A stretch of 64,000 nucleotides of DNA from Hyphomicrobium denitrificans ATCC 51888 (GTDB lineage Bacteria; Pseudomonadota; Alphaproteobacteria; Rhizobiales; Hyphomicrobiaceae). Positions within the stretch are counted from its first letter, which is position 1, and each line of letters begins with the position of its first letter. Of the stretch, positions 44,025 to 53,505 are shown piece by piece. The position numbers and the translations under genes were made by a program. The DNA lies in assembly GCF_000143145.1 (NCBI RefSeq), contig NC_014313.1:1674001-1738000 (forward strand). The letters are read 5' to 3'. Below the pieces are notes generated by a model. The model searched no databases and was not told the DNA's origin. It saw only the letters and a list, made by a program, of their open reading frames with translations.

Positions 44025-46373
44025 ATGGCGGGGTCGAGTGACAAACTGATGAACGGCAGCAACAGCGATACGGATGCCGTATCAGCCGATCGATCCCGGC
44101 TATCGGCGGACGCGCTGATGGAAGAGCGCGCGACGTCGCTCAATCCCTCCGAGCGCGCCTTCTGGTTCGGCCTTGGCGTCGTGCTGCTGTCGATGCTGTC
44201 GGCGCTCGCGAGCTACATCATCCTGACGGGGCTCACCGCAATCACGCCGCGCAACGAATACGTCTGGGCGGCGCTCGCGGTGAACGGGCTGCTGATCCTG
44301 ACGATGCTGACGATCGTCGGCTGGCAGGCGCTCGGACTGAGGCGGGCGTGGATCGACAAGATCCCGGGTGCGCGACTGCATACGCGCATCGTCATTCTGT
44401 TCAGTCTCATCGCGGCGCTGCCGGCGGGGTTGCTCGCCGTTGCCGCCACGACGACGTTCTCGCGCTCGCTCGACGGCTGGTTTTCCGGACGCACGAGCGC
44501 GATCGTCGAAAATTCGTACGACGTCGCGAAAGCCTACGTCGACGAGCACAGCCAGATCATCCGGACCGACATCGTCAACATGGTCCGCGACATCAACGGC
44601 GAAGCCGCGACGCTCAGCGTCGATCCGGACGGGTTCCAGAAATTTCTCATCGGGCAGGCGGGCCTGCGCGATCTGACATCGGCCTACGTCGTCGACGGCG
44701 ACGGCAATCCGATCGTCCTCGCGCTCGATGATCCGAAACTGCCGTACGTCGTGCCCTCGCTCGCCGACATCAAACAGGCCGAGGCCGGTCAGGTCGCCTT
44801 GTCGAGCCCGTCGAACGATTATCGCATCTCGGCGATCGCGAAGATCGACAGCATGCCGGGCCGCTATCTCTACGTCGCGCGCGGCGTCAGTCCGAAGGTC
44901 ATCAATCACCTTCAGAGAACCGAGCAGAACGTCTACGAATACACGCGGCTCAGGAAAGCGAAGGGCGGCCTCAAGGTTGCGCACGGCCTGATCTATTTCA
45001 TGATCTCGGTGACGTCGCTGCTGGCCGCGATCTGGGTCGGCATGTGGTTCGCCGGACGGTTCGTGGCTCCGATCCGGCGATTGATCGCGGGCGCGCAAGA
45101 GGTGTCGAAAGGCAATCTGCAATTCGCGCTGCCCGAGAAGCGCGGCGAGGGCGACCTGCGGCGTCTGTCGCAGACGTTCAACCTGATGACGCGCGAACTG
45201 AAGCAGCAGCAGGACGCGCTGCATCAGACGAACGTGCAGCTCACAGAACGGCATAACTTCATCGAGGCGGTTCTGTCCGGTGTTTCGGCGGGCGTAATCG
45301 GCCTCGACAGCGCGGGCCGCATCACGTTGCTCAGCCGCTCTGCGGAACGGCTGCTGGGCCTCGCGGGAGCGAACGCGGTCGGAAGTCCGCTCGCCGATAT
45401 CGTTCCGGAATTCGCGTCGGCGCTTCGGTCCGCCGACGAGCCGGGCTTCAAGAGCAAGGGCCTCGACGAGGTCAAAAAACAGATCGGCGACGAAGAGCGC
45501 ACGTTCGCCGTGAAGGTGACGCACGAGCGGGAAGGCGAGGGCGACGTCGGCTCGGTCGTCACGTTCGACGACATTTCAGAGCTGGTTCAGGCGCAGCGCA
45601 CGAGCGCCTGGGCAGACGTCGCGCGGCGCATCGCGCATGAAATCAAGAACCCGCTGACGCCGATACAACTTTCAGCCGAACGCCTGCGCCGGAAATTCGG
45701 CAAGCAGGTCTCGGAAGATCGCGAGCTGTTCGAGACGCTGACGCAGACGATCGAGCGGCAGACCGATCACATCAAGAGCATGGTCGACGAGTTCGCCTCC
45801 TTCGCGCGCATGCCGCAACCGGTCATGGCCGATCAGGACGTGCGTCTTGCCGTGCAGGAGCCGGCGGTTCTCTTCCGCGAAGGCCACAAGGATGTCGATT
45901 TCAAGCTTTCCATTCCGAGCAGCCCGGTGCGCGCACGCTTCGATCTGCGGCTCGTGTCGCAAGCGGTGACGAACCTCATCAAGAACGCGGCCGAAGCGAT
46001 TGAATCCTATGGCGAGCCGCAAGGACGGCCCGATGGCTACAAAGGCGAGATCGAGGTTCGCGTTCTGCCGGCCGCCGATCGCGTCGCGATAGAGGTCATC
46101 GACAATGGTATTGGCCTGCCGAAGCAGAACCGTGCGAAGCTGCTCGAACCTTACGTGACAACGCGCGCCAAAGGCACCGGCCTCGGCCTCGCAATCGTGC
46201 AGAAAGTCGTCGAGCAGCACGGTGGCACGCTGACGCTCGAAGATGCGCCCCACAGCGAAACAAGAACGCGGGGCGCGCTCATACGAATGACATTGCCTAC
46301 CAAGCTTGAAAGCACGCACGACCTTTCCACTGAACAACTTCATAATGCCTCGCGTGCCGCGAGTGGAGCATGA
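44025..46373 (+). CDS. ntrY: Membrane sensor histidine kinase NtrY
   Basis: 782 residues from ATG 44025; TTG 43947 is longer, and ATG 44049 is also possible. About four transmembrane helices include WFGLGVVLLSMLSALASYIIL and IVILFSLIAALPAGLLA, with a large periplasmic loop after the third. HAMP (about residues 340-395), PAS (NFIEAVLSGVSAGVIGLD), HisKA ([26 protein letters not shown]) and HATPase (DNGIGLPKQNR, GTGLGLAIVQK) domains follow. It partners with NtrX in nitrogen and redox/envelope signalling. Confidence 0.95.
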   Translation: MAGSSDKLMNGSNSDTDAVSADRSRLSADALMEERATSLNPSERAFWFGLGVVLLSMLSALASYIILTGLTAITPRNEYVWAALAVNGLLILTMLTIVGWQALGLRRAWIDKIPGARLHTRIVILFSLIAALPAGLLAVAATTTFSRSLDGWFSGRTSAIVENSYDVAKAYVDEHSQIIRTDIVNMVRDINGEAATLSVDPDGFQKFLIGQAGLRDLTSAYVVDGDGNPIVLALDDPKLPYVVPSLADIKQAEAGQVALSSPSNDYRISAIAKIDSMPGRYLYVARGVSPKVINHLQRTEQNVYEYTRLRKAKGGLKVAHGLIYFMISVTSLLAAIWVGMWFAGRFVAPIRRLIAGAQEVSKGNLQFALPEKRGEGDLRRLSQTFNLMTRELKQQQDALHQTNVQLTERHNFIEAVLSGVSAGVIGLDSAGRITLLSRSAERLLGLAGANAVGSPLADIVPEFASALRSADEPGFKSKGLDEVKKQIGDEERTFAVKVTHEREGEGDVGSVVTFDDISELVQAQRTSAWADVARRIAHEIKNPLTPIQLSAERLRRKFGKQVSEDRELFETLTQTIERQTDHIKSMVDEFASFARMPQPVMADQDVRLAVQEPAVLFREGHKDVDFKLSIPSSPVRARFDLRLVSQAVTNLIKNAAEAIESYGEPQGRPDGYKGEIEVRVLPAADRVAIEVIDNGIGLPKQNRAKLLEPYVTTRAKGTGLGLAIVQKVVEQHGGTLTLEDAPHSETRTRGALIRMTLPTKLESTHDLSTEQLHNASRAASGA

Positions 46374-46404
46374 TACAAAAGCTTAAGTCCCCAGGAGCGC
46401 TGTA

Positions 46405-47805
46405 ATGTCCGCTGATATTTTGATCGTTGATGATGAAGCCGATATTCGGGATCTGATTGCGGGTATCCTGCAAGACGAAGGTCACCGGACGCGCCTCGCA
46501 CGCGACAGTGATGAAGCGCTGCGCGCCATCGAAGATAGAAAACCTCATCTTGTCATTCTCGACATCTGGCTGCAGGGCAGCCGCCTCGACGGCCTCGAGG
46601 TTCTGACGATCATGAAGCGGACGTATCCCGATCTGCCGGTGGTCATCATTTCAGGACACGGCAACATCGAGACGGCCGTCACCGCCATCAAGCGCGGCGC
46701 CTACGATTACATCGAGAAGCCGTTCAAGGCCGATCGCCTGGTGCTCGTCACGATGCGCGCGCTCGAAGCTTCGCAGCTGAAGCGCGAGGTCCGCGAACTG
46801 AAGGAGCGCTCCGTCGTCTCCGCCGAAATGATCGGCAAATCGCCGGCGATCAATCAGCTGAAGAACAACATCGACAAGGCCGGTCCGACCAACAGCCGCA
46901 TCATGCTGCGCGGCGCGTCGGGCTCCGGCAAAGAACTCGCGGCGCGCGTCCTGCATCAGAAGTCGCTGCGCGCCGACGGTCCGTTCGTCGTGCTCAATGC
47001 GGCGGCGATGGTTCCGGACCGCGTCGAGGAAGAACTGTTCGGCACCGAGGATCGCACCGGCGGGCCGCGCAAAGTCGGCGCGCTGGAAGAAGCGCACACC
47101 GGCACGCTCTACATCGACGAAGTCGCCGACATGCCGATGGAAACGCAAGGCAAGATCCTGCGCGTGCTCGTCGAGCAGAAATTCCTGCGTCTCGGCGGCA
47201 GCCAGAAGGTGTCGGTCGATGTCCGCATCATCTCGTCGACGTCGCGCGATCTCGATCAGGACATTCGCGAAGGCCGTTTCCGGGAAGATCTCTACCATCG
47301 TCTCAACGTCGTGACGTTGCGCGTGCCGAGCCTTGCGGAGCGGCGCGAGGACATTCCCGATCTGATCCAGTATTTCGTCGGACAGGTTGCGCAAACGTCG
47401 GGTCTGGCGCCGCGGCGGATCGGCGAGGACGCCATCGCCGTGCTGCAGGCACACGACTGGCCGGGCAACGTGCGCGAGCTTCGCAACAACGTCGAGCGCC
47501 TTCTGATCCTGGCGGGCGGAGATGCAAGCGCCGCGATCACGGCGGACATGCTTCCCGATGAAATCGGCTCGAACGTGCCGCTCCCGGTCAACGGCGGCGC
47601 GGAACATCTGATGTCGTTGCCGCTGCGCGAGGCTCGCGAAATCTTCGAGCGGGAATATCTCCTGGCGCAGATCAATCGCTTCGGCGGGAACATCTCGCGC
47701 ACGGCCGAGTTCGTCGGCATGGAGCGATCGGCGCTGCACCGGAAACTTCGTGCGCTGGGCGTCTCGTCCGAACAGCGGGCCGGCGATCTCAGATCCGTTT
47801 CGTAA
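46405..47805 (+). CDS. ntrX: Response regulator NtrX, sigma54-type AAA+ domain lacking GAFTGA
   Basis: 466 residues. Receiver domain with Asp53 (ILDIWL). The AAA+ domain has RGASGSGKE (Walker A, about 169-177) and YIDEVADMP (Walker B). Where NtrC has the GAFTGA sigma54-contact loop, this protein reads GTEDRTGGPRKVGALEEA (about 213-230), so the loop is lost, as reported for other alphaproteobacterial NtrX. Activation through sigma54 is therefore unlikely. A C-terminal Fis-type HTH (GGNISRTAEFVGMERSALHRKL) remains. AGGAG precedes the ATG. Confidence 0.95.
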   Translation: MSADILIVDDEADIRDLIAGILQDEGHRTRLARDSDEALRAIEDRKPHLVILDIWLQGSRLDGLEVLTIMKRTYPDLPVVIISGHGNIETAVTAIKRGAYDYIEKPFKADRLVLVTMRALEASQLKREVRELKERSVVSAEMIGKSPAINQLKNNIDKAGPTNSRIMLRGASGSGKELAARVLHQKSLRADGPFVVLNAAAMVPDRVEEELFGTEDRTGGPRKVGALEEAHTGTLYIDEVADMPMETQGKILRVLVEQKFLRLGGSQKVSVDVRIISSTSRDLDQDIREGRFREDLYHRLNVVTLRVPSLAERREDIPDLIQYFVGQVAQTSGLAPRRIGEDAIAVLQAHDWPGNVRELRNNVERLLILAGGDASAAITADMLPDEIGSNVPLPVNGGAEHLMSLPLREAREIFEREYLLAQINRFGGNISRTAEFVGMERSALHRKLRALGVSSEQRAGDLRSVS

Positions 47806-47820
47806 GGGACGGACAGCAGC

Positions 47821-48684
47821 GTGACCCGCATCGTCTACGTCAATGGCGCCTACAAGCGCTACGCCGAAGCTGCGATCCATGCCGAGGATCGCGGCTTTCA
47901 ATTTGCCGACGCGGTCTATGAAGTCATGGAAGTGCGCGGCGGCCGATTAGTTGATGCAACCCGGCATCTTGCGCGGTTGAACCGCTCGCTCGGCGCGTTG
48001 TCGATTTCGGCGCCCATGTCGAATGGCGCGCTCTTACACATCGTCGGCGAAGTCGTGCGCCGAAATCGCGTTCGCGACGGACTCGTCTACCTCCAAGTGA
48101 CGCGCGGGGCAGGTCCGAGGAATTTCTCTTTTCCAGGTCTGGAAATTTTCCCAACACTTGTCGTTCTCGCGCGCTCGCAGCGATTGGGGTGGGCGGACGA
48201 GCTTGCCGAGCACGGCATTGCCGTCAAGACGATGCCCGACAATCGCTGGGGCCGTTCCGATATCAAAACCGTGATGCTGCTGCCGGCGGTGCTCGCCAAG
48301 GACGCGGCCCATAGCGCGGGCGCTCATGAGGCGTGGTTCGTCGATCAATCCGGCGCTATTACGGAGGGCGCATCGAGCAATGCGTGGATCGTGACGCCCG
48401 GCGGCGTGCTGGTGACACGTCCGCTCGACCCGCGCATTCTGCCGGGCGTCACGCGCGCGACCGTTAAGGACGTCGCTGCGGCAGAAGGGCTGAAGCTCGA
48501 GGAACGCGCGTTCACGCTTGCCGAGGCCATCGGCGCCCGCGAAGCTTTTGTGACGTCGGCGACGAACACGGTCATGCCGGTAGTCAGCATCGATGCGCGG
48601 CAGGTCGGCGATGGGCGGCCGGGTCCGGTCGTGCGCCGGCTCAGGTCGCGCTTCCATGAGCTTGCCGAAATTTCAATCGTGTAG
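47821..48684 (+). CDS. Class IV aminotransferase, D-amino-acid aminotransferase-like
   Basis: 287 residues from GTG 47821, 15 bp after ntrX. Fold-type IV PLP signature: VNGAYKRYAEAAIHAEDRGFQFADAVYE, DIKTVMLLPAVLAKDAA (PLP Lys), GAITEGASSNAWIV, and ILPGVTRATV for phosphate binding. It is most like D-alanine aminotransferase (Dat), which interconverts D-alanine and D-glutamate for peptidoglycan; branched-chain or ADC-lyase activity is possible. The ntrX-dat-hfq-hflX order is common in alphaproteobacteria. Confidence 0.85.
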   Translation: MTRIVYVNGAYKRYAEAAIHAEDRGFQFADAVYEVMEVRGGRLVDATRHLARLNRSLGALSISAPMSNGALLHIVGEVVRRNRVRDGLVYLQVTRGAGPRNFSFPGLEIFPTLVVLARSQRLGWADELAEHGIAVKTMPDNRWGRSDIKTVMLLPAVLAKDAAHSAGAHEAWFVDQSGAITEGASSNAWIVTPGGVLVTRPLDPRILPGVTRATVKDVAAAEGLKLEERAFTLAEAIGAREAFVTSATNTVMPVVSIDARQVGDGRPGPVVRRLRSRFHELAEISIV

Positions 48685-48853
48685 TGCGAATGTTGCCGCA
48701 TTGTGCGGGGCAATAACACCTGTAAAGTGTCACCGCTTCGATAGTCATCCCCCCGATGCCCGTCGAGATCCCCGCTAGGACGCCTCGTCGATTTTTCAAG
48801 CCCGACAGCGCCCGGCGCGTTTCAAAAGACGTCGAAAAAAACGGACAAAAATT

Positions 48854-49102
48854 ATGGCGGCTGAAAAAACTCAGAATTTACAAGACACCTTTCTTAATTA
48901 TGTTCGTAAAAACAAAACTCCGCTGACGATCTTCCTCATCAATGGCGTCAAGCTGCAGGGCATCGTCAGCTGGTTCGATAATTTCTGCGTTCTGCTTCGG
49001 CGCGACGGGCACTCGCAGCTCGTTTACAAGCATGCCATTTCGACGATCATGCCGGGCGGTCCGGTCAATCTCAACGATCAGGACGGCGAAGGAACTGGTT
49101 GA
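48854..49102 (+). CDS. hfq: RNA chaperone Hfq
   Basis: 82 residues. Complete Sm fold: [29 protein letters not shown] (Sm1) and the invariant [10 protein letters not shown] (Sm2). The acidic C-terminal tail is short, as in alphaproteobacteria. It pairs sRNAs with mRNAs. A 169-bp leader separates it from dat and may hold its own promoter, and its stop overlaps the hflX start. Confidence 0.98.
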   Translation: MAAEKTQNLQDTFLNYVRKNKTPLTIFLINGVKLQGIVSWFDNFCVLLRRDGHSQLVYKHAISTIMPGGPVNLNDQDGEGTG

Positions 49103-50502
49103 CACCAATTTCCAATAATCCAGACGGCGAGGACGCTTCGCCTCGTAAGCGCCGGCGTACGAGTCAAGATACGCGTCAGCCGAGAACGCGCACGCTGGTC
49201 CTAGTACCGGTTCTGAAACGGCCGCAACGCTCGGGCGATGCGGCTAAGACCGCGGGCGAAACGCACACGCCTGAAAACCGATTGTCCGAGGCTGTCGGCC
49301 TCGCGAACGCCATCGATCTCGACATCATCGACTCCGCGATCGTTCCCATGTCGGAGCCTCGGCCGTCGACGTTGCTCGGATCGGGCAAAGTCGATGAACT
49401 CGGCGGGCGCGTGCGCGATCTCGATATCGGGCTGGTCGTCGTCGATCATGCTCTGACGCCGGTGCAGCAGCGCAACCTCGAGAAGGCGTGGAACACGAAG
49501 GTTGTCGACCGCACAGGTCTCATTCTCGAAATTTTTGGCGCGCGAGCACGAACGCGCGAGGGCGTCCTGCAAGTCGAGCTTGCGCATCTTTCGTATCAGA
49601 AGGGGCGGCTCGTTCGCGCGTGGACGCACTTGGAACGTCAGCGCGGCGGCGGCGGCTTTCTCGGCGGCCCGGGCGAAGCGCAGATCGAACTCGACAAACG
49701 TATGCTTCAGGATCGCATCGACGCCATCAAGCGCGATCTCAAGGACGTCGTTCGCACGCGTGATCTGCATCGCAAAGGCCGGCGCAAGGTGCCGTATCCG
49801 ATCGTAGCCGTCGTCGGTTATACGAACGCGGGCAAGTCGACGCTGTTCAACAAGATCACCGGCGCGGGCGTTGTCGCGATGGATCAGGTGTTCGCGACGC
49901 TCGATCCGACGATGCGGGAAGTGAAGCTGCCGAGCGCGCGGCGCATCATTCTGTCGGACACTGTCGGCTTCATCTCGGATTTGCCGACTTCGCTGGTCGC
50001 GGCGTTCCGCGCGACGCTTGAAGAAGTGGTCGAGGCGGATCTCATTCTGCACGTGCGCGACATCGCGCATGAGGAAACGGAAGCGCAGGCGCGCGACGTC
50101 GAAAAGGTTCTGAGCGAGCTCGGCATCGACACGCTGCCGGTCGACGGGCATATCCAGGAAGTCTGGAATAAGATCGACCTTCTGACCGGCGATCGTCGCG
50201 CGGAGCTACAACACGAAGCCCAGCGCAACGAACGTCCTCCGGTTCTCGTTTCGGCCGTGACGGGCGAAGGCATCGTGCCGCTGCTCGACGCGATCGACAG
50301 CCGCCTCAGCGTCGCCGACGAGATCCTCGACGTCATCATTCCCGGCAGCCTTGGGGCGCTCCTCAACTGGCTGCATGAAACGTGTGACGTGCTGGCGCGC
50401 GAGGCGCGCAAGGACGGCAGCATCGAACTGCGGCTGCGCATTCCGAGCGAAAAGAAAGACCGAGTTCTCGGGCAGTTGCGAAAAGCGGGGTTGAAGGTCT
50501 GA
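49099..50502 (+). CDS. hflX: GTPase HflX
   Basis: 467 residues. The HflX N-terminal domain ([34 protein letters not shown]) is followed by a coiled linker and the GTPase domain with [12 protein letters not shown] (G1), [11 protein letters not shown] (G3) and NKIDLL (G4). HflX rescues and splits ribosomes under stress. The only sensible start is TTG 49099, overlapping the hfq TGA (TTGA); no in-frame ATG occurs for about 80 codons, so translational coupling to hfq is likely. Confidence 0.95.
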   Translation: MTPISNNPDGEDASPRKRRRTSQDTRQPRTRTLVLVPVLKRPQRSGDAAKTAGETHTPENRLSEAVGLANAIDLDIIDSAIVPMSEPRPSTLLGSGKVDELGGRVRDLDIGLVVVDHALTPVQQRNLEKAWNTKVVDRTGLILEIFGARARTREGVLQVELAHLSYQKGRLVRAWTHLERQRGGGGFLGGPGEAQIELDKRMLQDRIDAIKRDLKDVVRTRDLHRKGRRKVPYPIVAVVGYTNAGKSTLFNKITGAGVVAMDQVFATLDPTMREVKLPSARRIILSDTVGFISDLPTSLVAAFRATLEEVVEADLILHVRDIAHEETEAQARDVEKVLSELGIDTLPVDGHIQEVWNKIDLLTGDRRAELQHEAQRNERPPVLVSAVTGEGIVPLLDAIDSRLSVADEILDVIIPGSLGALLNWLHETCDVLAREARKDGSIELRLRIPSEKKDRVLGQLRKAGLKV

Positions 50503-50524
50503 CGCGGAGGGCTAAGCTCGCGCT

Positions 50525-51751
50525 ATGGATCAACACGTCACCTGCTGCATTGCCGGAGGCGGACCGGCCGGAATGATGCTCGGCGTGCTGCTCGCGCGCG
50601 CTGGCGTCGATGTGCTCGTTCTCGAGAAGCACAAGGACTTCCTGCGCGACTTTCGCGGCGATACGATTCATCCCTCGACCTTGCGTCTGATGGAGGAACT
50701 CGGGTGGCTCGATGAGTTCCTAAGGCTGCCGCATCAAGAGGTGAAGCAGCTCTACGGGCAGTTCGGCGAAACGCGCATCAAGCTCGCGGATTTTTCGTCG
50801 CTGCCGATTTCGACAAAGTTCATCGCGCTGATGCCGCAATGGGACTTTCTCGATTTTCTGGCGGAGAAGGGGCGCGCGTATCCGAAGTTTTCGCTGCGCA
50901 TGAACGCCGAAGCGACGGATCTCGTCCATGACGGCGGTCGCGTATCGGGCGTCAAAGTCACGACACCCGAAGGGCCGCTGACTGTCTCTGCCGATCTTGT
51001 CGTTGCGGCGGACGGGCGTACATCGACGCTGCGCAAAGCGTCAGGTCTCGTCAGCGAGAACTTCGGCGCGCCGATGGATGTCATGTGGTTTCGTCTGCCG
51101 AGGCTTCCGACCGACACAGAAGAGACGCAGGCCCGGTTCGATGCCGGACAGATTTTCATTATGCTCCAGCGCGGCGACTATTGGCAGTGCGCCTACGTCA
51201 TCCCGAAAGGCGACGACGCCAAGGTGCGTGCGGCAGGTCTCGACGCCTTTCGCAAGTCGGTCGGCGCGTTGCTGCCGTTCGAAGCGTCCCGCGCCGATGC
51301 CATCGCCGATTGGGATCACGTCAAGCTTCTGACCGTCGCCGTCGATCGGCTGAACGAATGGGCGAGGCCCGGATTGCTGTGCATCGGAGATGCGGCGCAC
51401 GCCATGAGCCCGGTCGGCGGCGTCGGCATCAATCTCGCTGTTCAGGATGCCGTCGCGGCGGCCAACAGTCTGTGGCAGCCGTTGAAAGAGAAACGGCTGA
51501 CGTTCGACGATCTCAAGACGGTTCAGGCGCGGCGGGATTTTCCAACGCATGCGACCCAGCGCCTGCAACTCACAGTGCAAAACCGGGTCATTGCGAAAAC
51601 GCTCGCGAAAACGCGTGATGTGAAGCCTCCGCTCGCCTTTCGCCTGTTCAACAGCTTGCCATTTCTATCGCGCATTCCGGCGCGGCTGATCGGCCTCGGC
51701 TTTCGGCCCGAGCATGTGTCGGACGCGATCCGGAAGGGCAACGGCGCTTAA
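50525..51751 (+). CDS. FAD-dependent monooxygenase (PHBH fold), substrate unknown
   Basis: 408 residues. CCIAGGGPAGMMLGVLLARAGVDVLVLEKH (FAD Rossmann), VVAADGRTSTLRKASG and CIGDAAHAMSPVGGVGINLAVQDA (second FAD motif) define a flavoprotein aromatic hydroxylase-type enzyme. No signal peptide is seen. It is downstream of hflX but not obviously linked to it functionally. It overlaps convergent mazG at CTTAAA. Confidence 0.88.
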   Translation: MDQHVTCCIAGGGPAGMMLGVLLARAGVDVLVLEKHKDFLRDFRGDTIHPSTLRLMEELGWLDEFLRLPHQEVKQLYGQFGETRIKLADFSSLPISTKFIALMPQWDFLDFLAEKGRAYPKFSLRMNAEATDLVHDGGRVSGVKVTTPEGPLTVSADLVVAADGRTSTLRKASGLVSENFGAPMDVMWFRLPRLPTDTEETQARFDAGQIFIMLQRGDYWQCAYVIPKGDDAKVRAAGLDAFRKSVGALLPFEASRADAIADWDHVKLLTVAVDRLNEWARPGLLCIGDAAHAMSPVGGVGINLAVQDAVAAANSLWQPLKEKRLTFDDLKTVQARRDFPTHATQRLQLTVQNRVIAKTLAKTRDVKPPLAFRLFNSLPFLSRIPARLIGLGFRPEHVSDAIRKGNGA

Positions 51752-52755
51752 ACTTTTTTTGCCGTCGCGCTCTTCTCTATCGCTTTGGCTTCGTCCCACA
51801 GCGCGTCCATTTCTTCGAGCGTCGATTGCGACGGGGTTTTGCCGAGCTTCTCCAAACGCGTTTCGATATGCGCGAAGCGGCGCACGAATTTCTGGTTCGC
51901 CGCGCGTAACGCCGCTTCCGGATCGAGATGCAAATGCCGCGCGATGTTCGCCATCACGAACAGCATGTCGCCAAACTCTTCTTTGATGGCGTCCGGCGAC
52001 TCCCCTCCGGGGAGCCGGCCGCCGGACGCGGAGAGTGGCGCGCCTTCCGGCCGGCTCGCGGAACGCGAGTCGGAAGGCGCCAATATAGAGTCCCTTCGTG
52101 GATCATTTGGGAGGGCGACTTCTTCGAACTCGGCGATCTCTTCTTTCAGCTTGTCGAAGACGGGGGCGAGGTTCGGCCAATCGAAACCGACCTTCGCGGC
52201 TTTGTCCTGCAACTTGATGGCGCGCGTCAAAGCCGGGAGCCCGACAGGAATATCGGCGAGCGTCGATGGTTGCGGTTCGGTGCCTAACTCTGTTTCGCGA
52301 ACGGGGAGGGGTGAAGAAGCAGGCGCAGTCTGCGCGAGCCGGGCGCGCTCGGCGGCTTTTTCGGCGCGCTCTTCGGCCTTGATCCGATCCCACGCGGTCT
52401 TGACCGATTGCGGATCGCGCGCCGTGCCGTCAGCGAAGACGTGCGGATGCCTGCGGATCATCTTGCGCGTGATCGCCTCGACGACGTCGCCGAACGCGAA
52501 CGCGCCTTGCTCCTCGGCGAGCCGCGCGTGATAGACAACCTGAAGCAAGAGATCGCCGAGTTCGTCCTTCAAGTCCGGCAGGTCGCGGCGGGCGATCGCG
52601 TCGGCGACCTCGTAGGCTTCTTCGATCGCATACGGCGCGATGGTTTCGAAATTCTGCTCGAGGTCCCACGGGCAGCCGGTGACCGGCGTCCGTAGCGCCG
52701 CCATGATTTCGATGAGCCGCGCGATGTCGCGCGAGGGCTTTATGGCGTCCGTCAT
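51748..52755 (-). CDS. mazG: Nucleoside triphosphate pyrophosphohydrolase MazG with in-frame palindromic insertion
   Basis: 335 residues from ATG 52755 (GAGAGG 7 bases upstream). Two MazG domains: the N-terminal one has GCPWDLEQNFETIAPYAIEEAYEV and DELGDLLLQVVYHA; the C-terminal one has VGFDWPNLAPVFDKLKEEIAEFEE and KEEFGDMLFVMANIARHL. Between the two metal-binding EExxE and EExxD elements of the C-terminal domain lie about 48 residues where E. coli MazG has roughly 16 by recall. The extra stretch (PNDPRRDSILAPSDSRSAS... GGRLPGGES) is encoded by two nested DNA palindromes. Confidence 0.93.
   Translation of the reverse strand: MTDAIKPSRDIARLIEIMAALRTPVTGCPWDLEQNFETIAPYAIEEAYEVADAIARRDLPDLKDELGDLLLQVVYHARLAEEQGAFAFGDVVEAITRKMIRRHPHVFADGTARDPQSVKTAWDRIKAEERAEKAAERARLAQTAPASSPLPVRETELGTEPQPSTLADIPVGLPALTRAIKLQDKAAKVGFDWPNLAPVFDKLKEEIAEFEEVALPNDPRRDSILAPSDSRSASRPEGAPLSASGGRLPGGESPDAIKEEFGDMLFVMANIARHLHLDPEAALRAANQKFVRRFAHIETRLEKLGKTPSQSTLEEMDALWDEAKAIEKSATAKKV
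51989..52080. repeat. Two nested palindromes inserted inside mazG
   Basis: First palindrome 51989-52029: outer arms GCGTCCGGCG/CGCCGGACGC, inner arms CTCCCC/GGGGAG around TCC. Second palindrome 52040-52080: outer arms GCGCCTTCC/GGAAGGCGC, inner arms CTCGCG/CGCGAG around GAA. Both lie within the extra peptide of MazG, and the frame is kept. Confidence 0.8.
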
Positions 52756-52824
52756 GAGCATCCTCTCGATTGCGCCGGGGAGACTAGAGGATGCGGGCGT
52801 TGCGGGCGAGGGCGGCCGCTGCGG

Positions 52825-53505
52825 CTATCGCGACAGGAGCCTCGCGAAAGCTCGCGGGTTCGACAGCACGAGCGCCAGCGGCAGCATCCAACCGAGCCAG
52901 GCGGACGCGGCATAGACCGGCTCGAACGGCAATCTCAACGCGATGGCCGTGCCGGTGATCACGCGGAACCAGACGGCTCCGGTCGTCACGGCCACCATCG
53001 CGGTCATCAGGTGGGCATGGCGGGGAATGTCGCGTGCGCGGATCGCGACGTAGGCTGCGCCGAGCAGATAGAGCCAGACCAGTCCTTGCGCGAAGAACCC
53101 GGCGCGCGCCAAAGGCGTCGAGTGACTTATGATGGCTACAGGAAGCGCAGTCAGCCCACCAATCACCACAAAGAGGCCCAACAGCCGGCCAAGCGGTCTG
53201 TGAAACTCGGGACGGCGTCGCGTCAGGATAACGGCGGGCGCCAGCAGAAGCACAAGCGCCGATGCGATCATGTGAGCCGGAAAGAGAAGGGGCGCACGGC
53301 GCGCCAGCTCGAACATCTCATAGGGCAGCGCGATCACTCCGGCACCGGAGCCGAGCGCGACGAGCCCGACAGGCACAACGAGGACCATCGTGATGACAAG
53401 AATTGCCATACGCGACAGCATCCGGCGCAGCTTTCCGTCGCGAGCGTGGCGCGGCGCGATTGCGGGAAGCGTGATCGTGGCGTCGGTCATGCTGGCATCT
53501 GTCAT
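52825..53505 (-). CDS. DUF2306 family membrane protein
   Basis: 226 residues from ATG 53505; ATG 53421 (GGAAAG upstream) is a good alternative that would avoid overlap with the divergent gene. About seven transmembrane helices: MAILVITMVLVVPVGLVALGSG, FPAHMIASALVLLLAPAVIL and HAHLMTAMVAVTTGAVWFRV among them. The histidines HMIA, FHRPLGRL and HAHLM suggest a haem- or metal-binding membrane bundle, as in related DUF2306/cytochrome-like families (inference). Function unknown. Confidence 0.78.
   Translation of the reverse strand: MTDASMTDATITLPAIAPRHARDGKLRRMLSRMAILVITMVLVVPVGLVALGSGAGVIALPYEMFELARRAPLLFPAHMIASALVLLLAPAVILTRRRPEFHRPLGRLLGLFVVIGGLTALPVAIISHSTPLARAGFFAQGLVWLYLLGAAYVAIRARDIPRHAHLMTAMVAVTTGAVWFRVITGTAIALRLPFEPVYAASAWLGWMLPLALVLSNPRAFARLLSR

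Noticed and set aside
44100..45524. 474-codon minus-strand frame over ntrY
   Set aside because: Arg-rich shadow of the histidine kinase gene.
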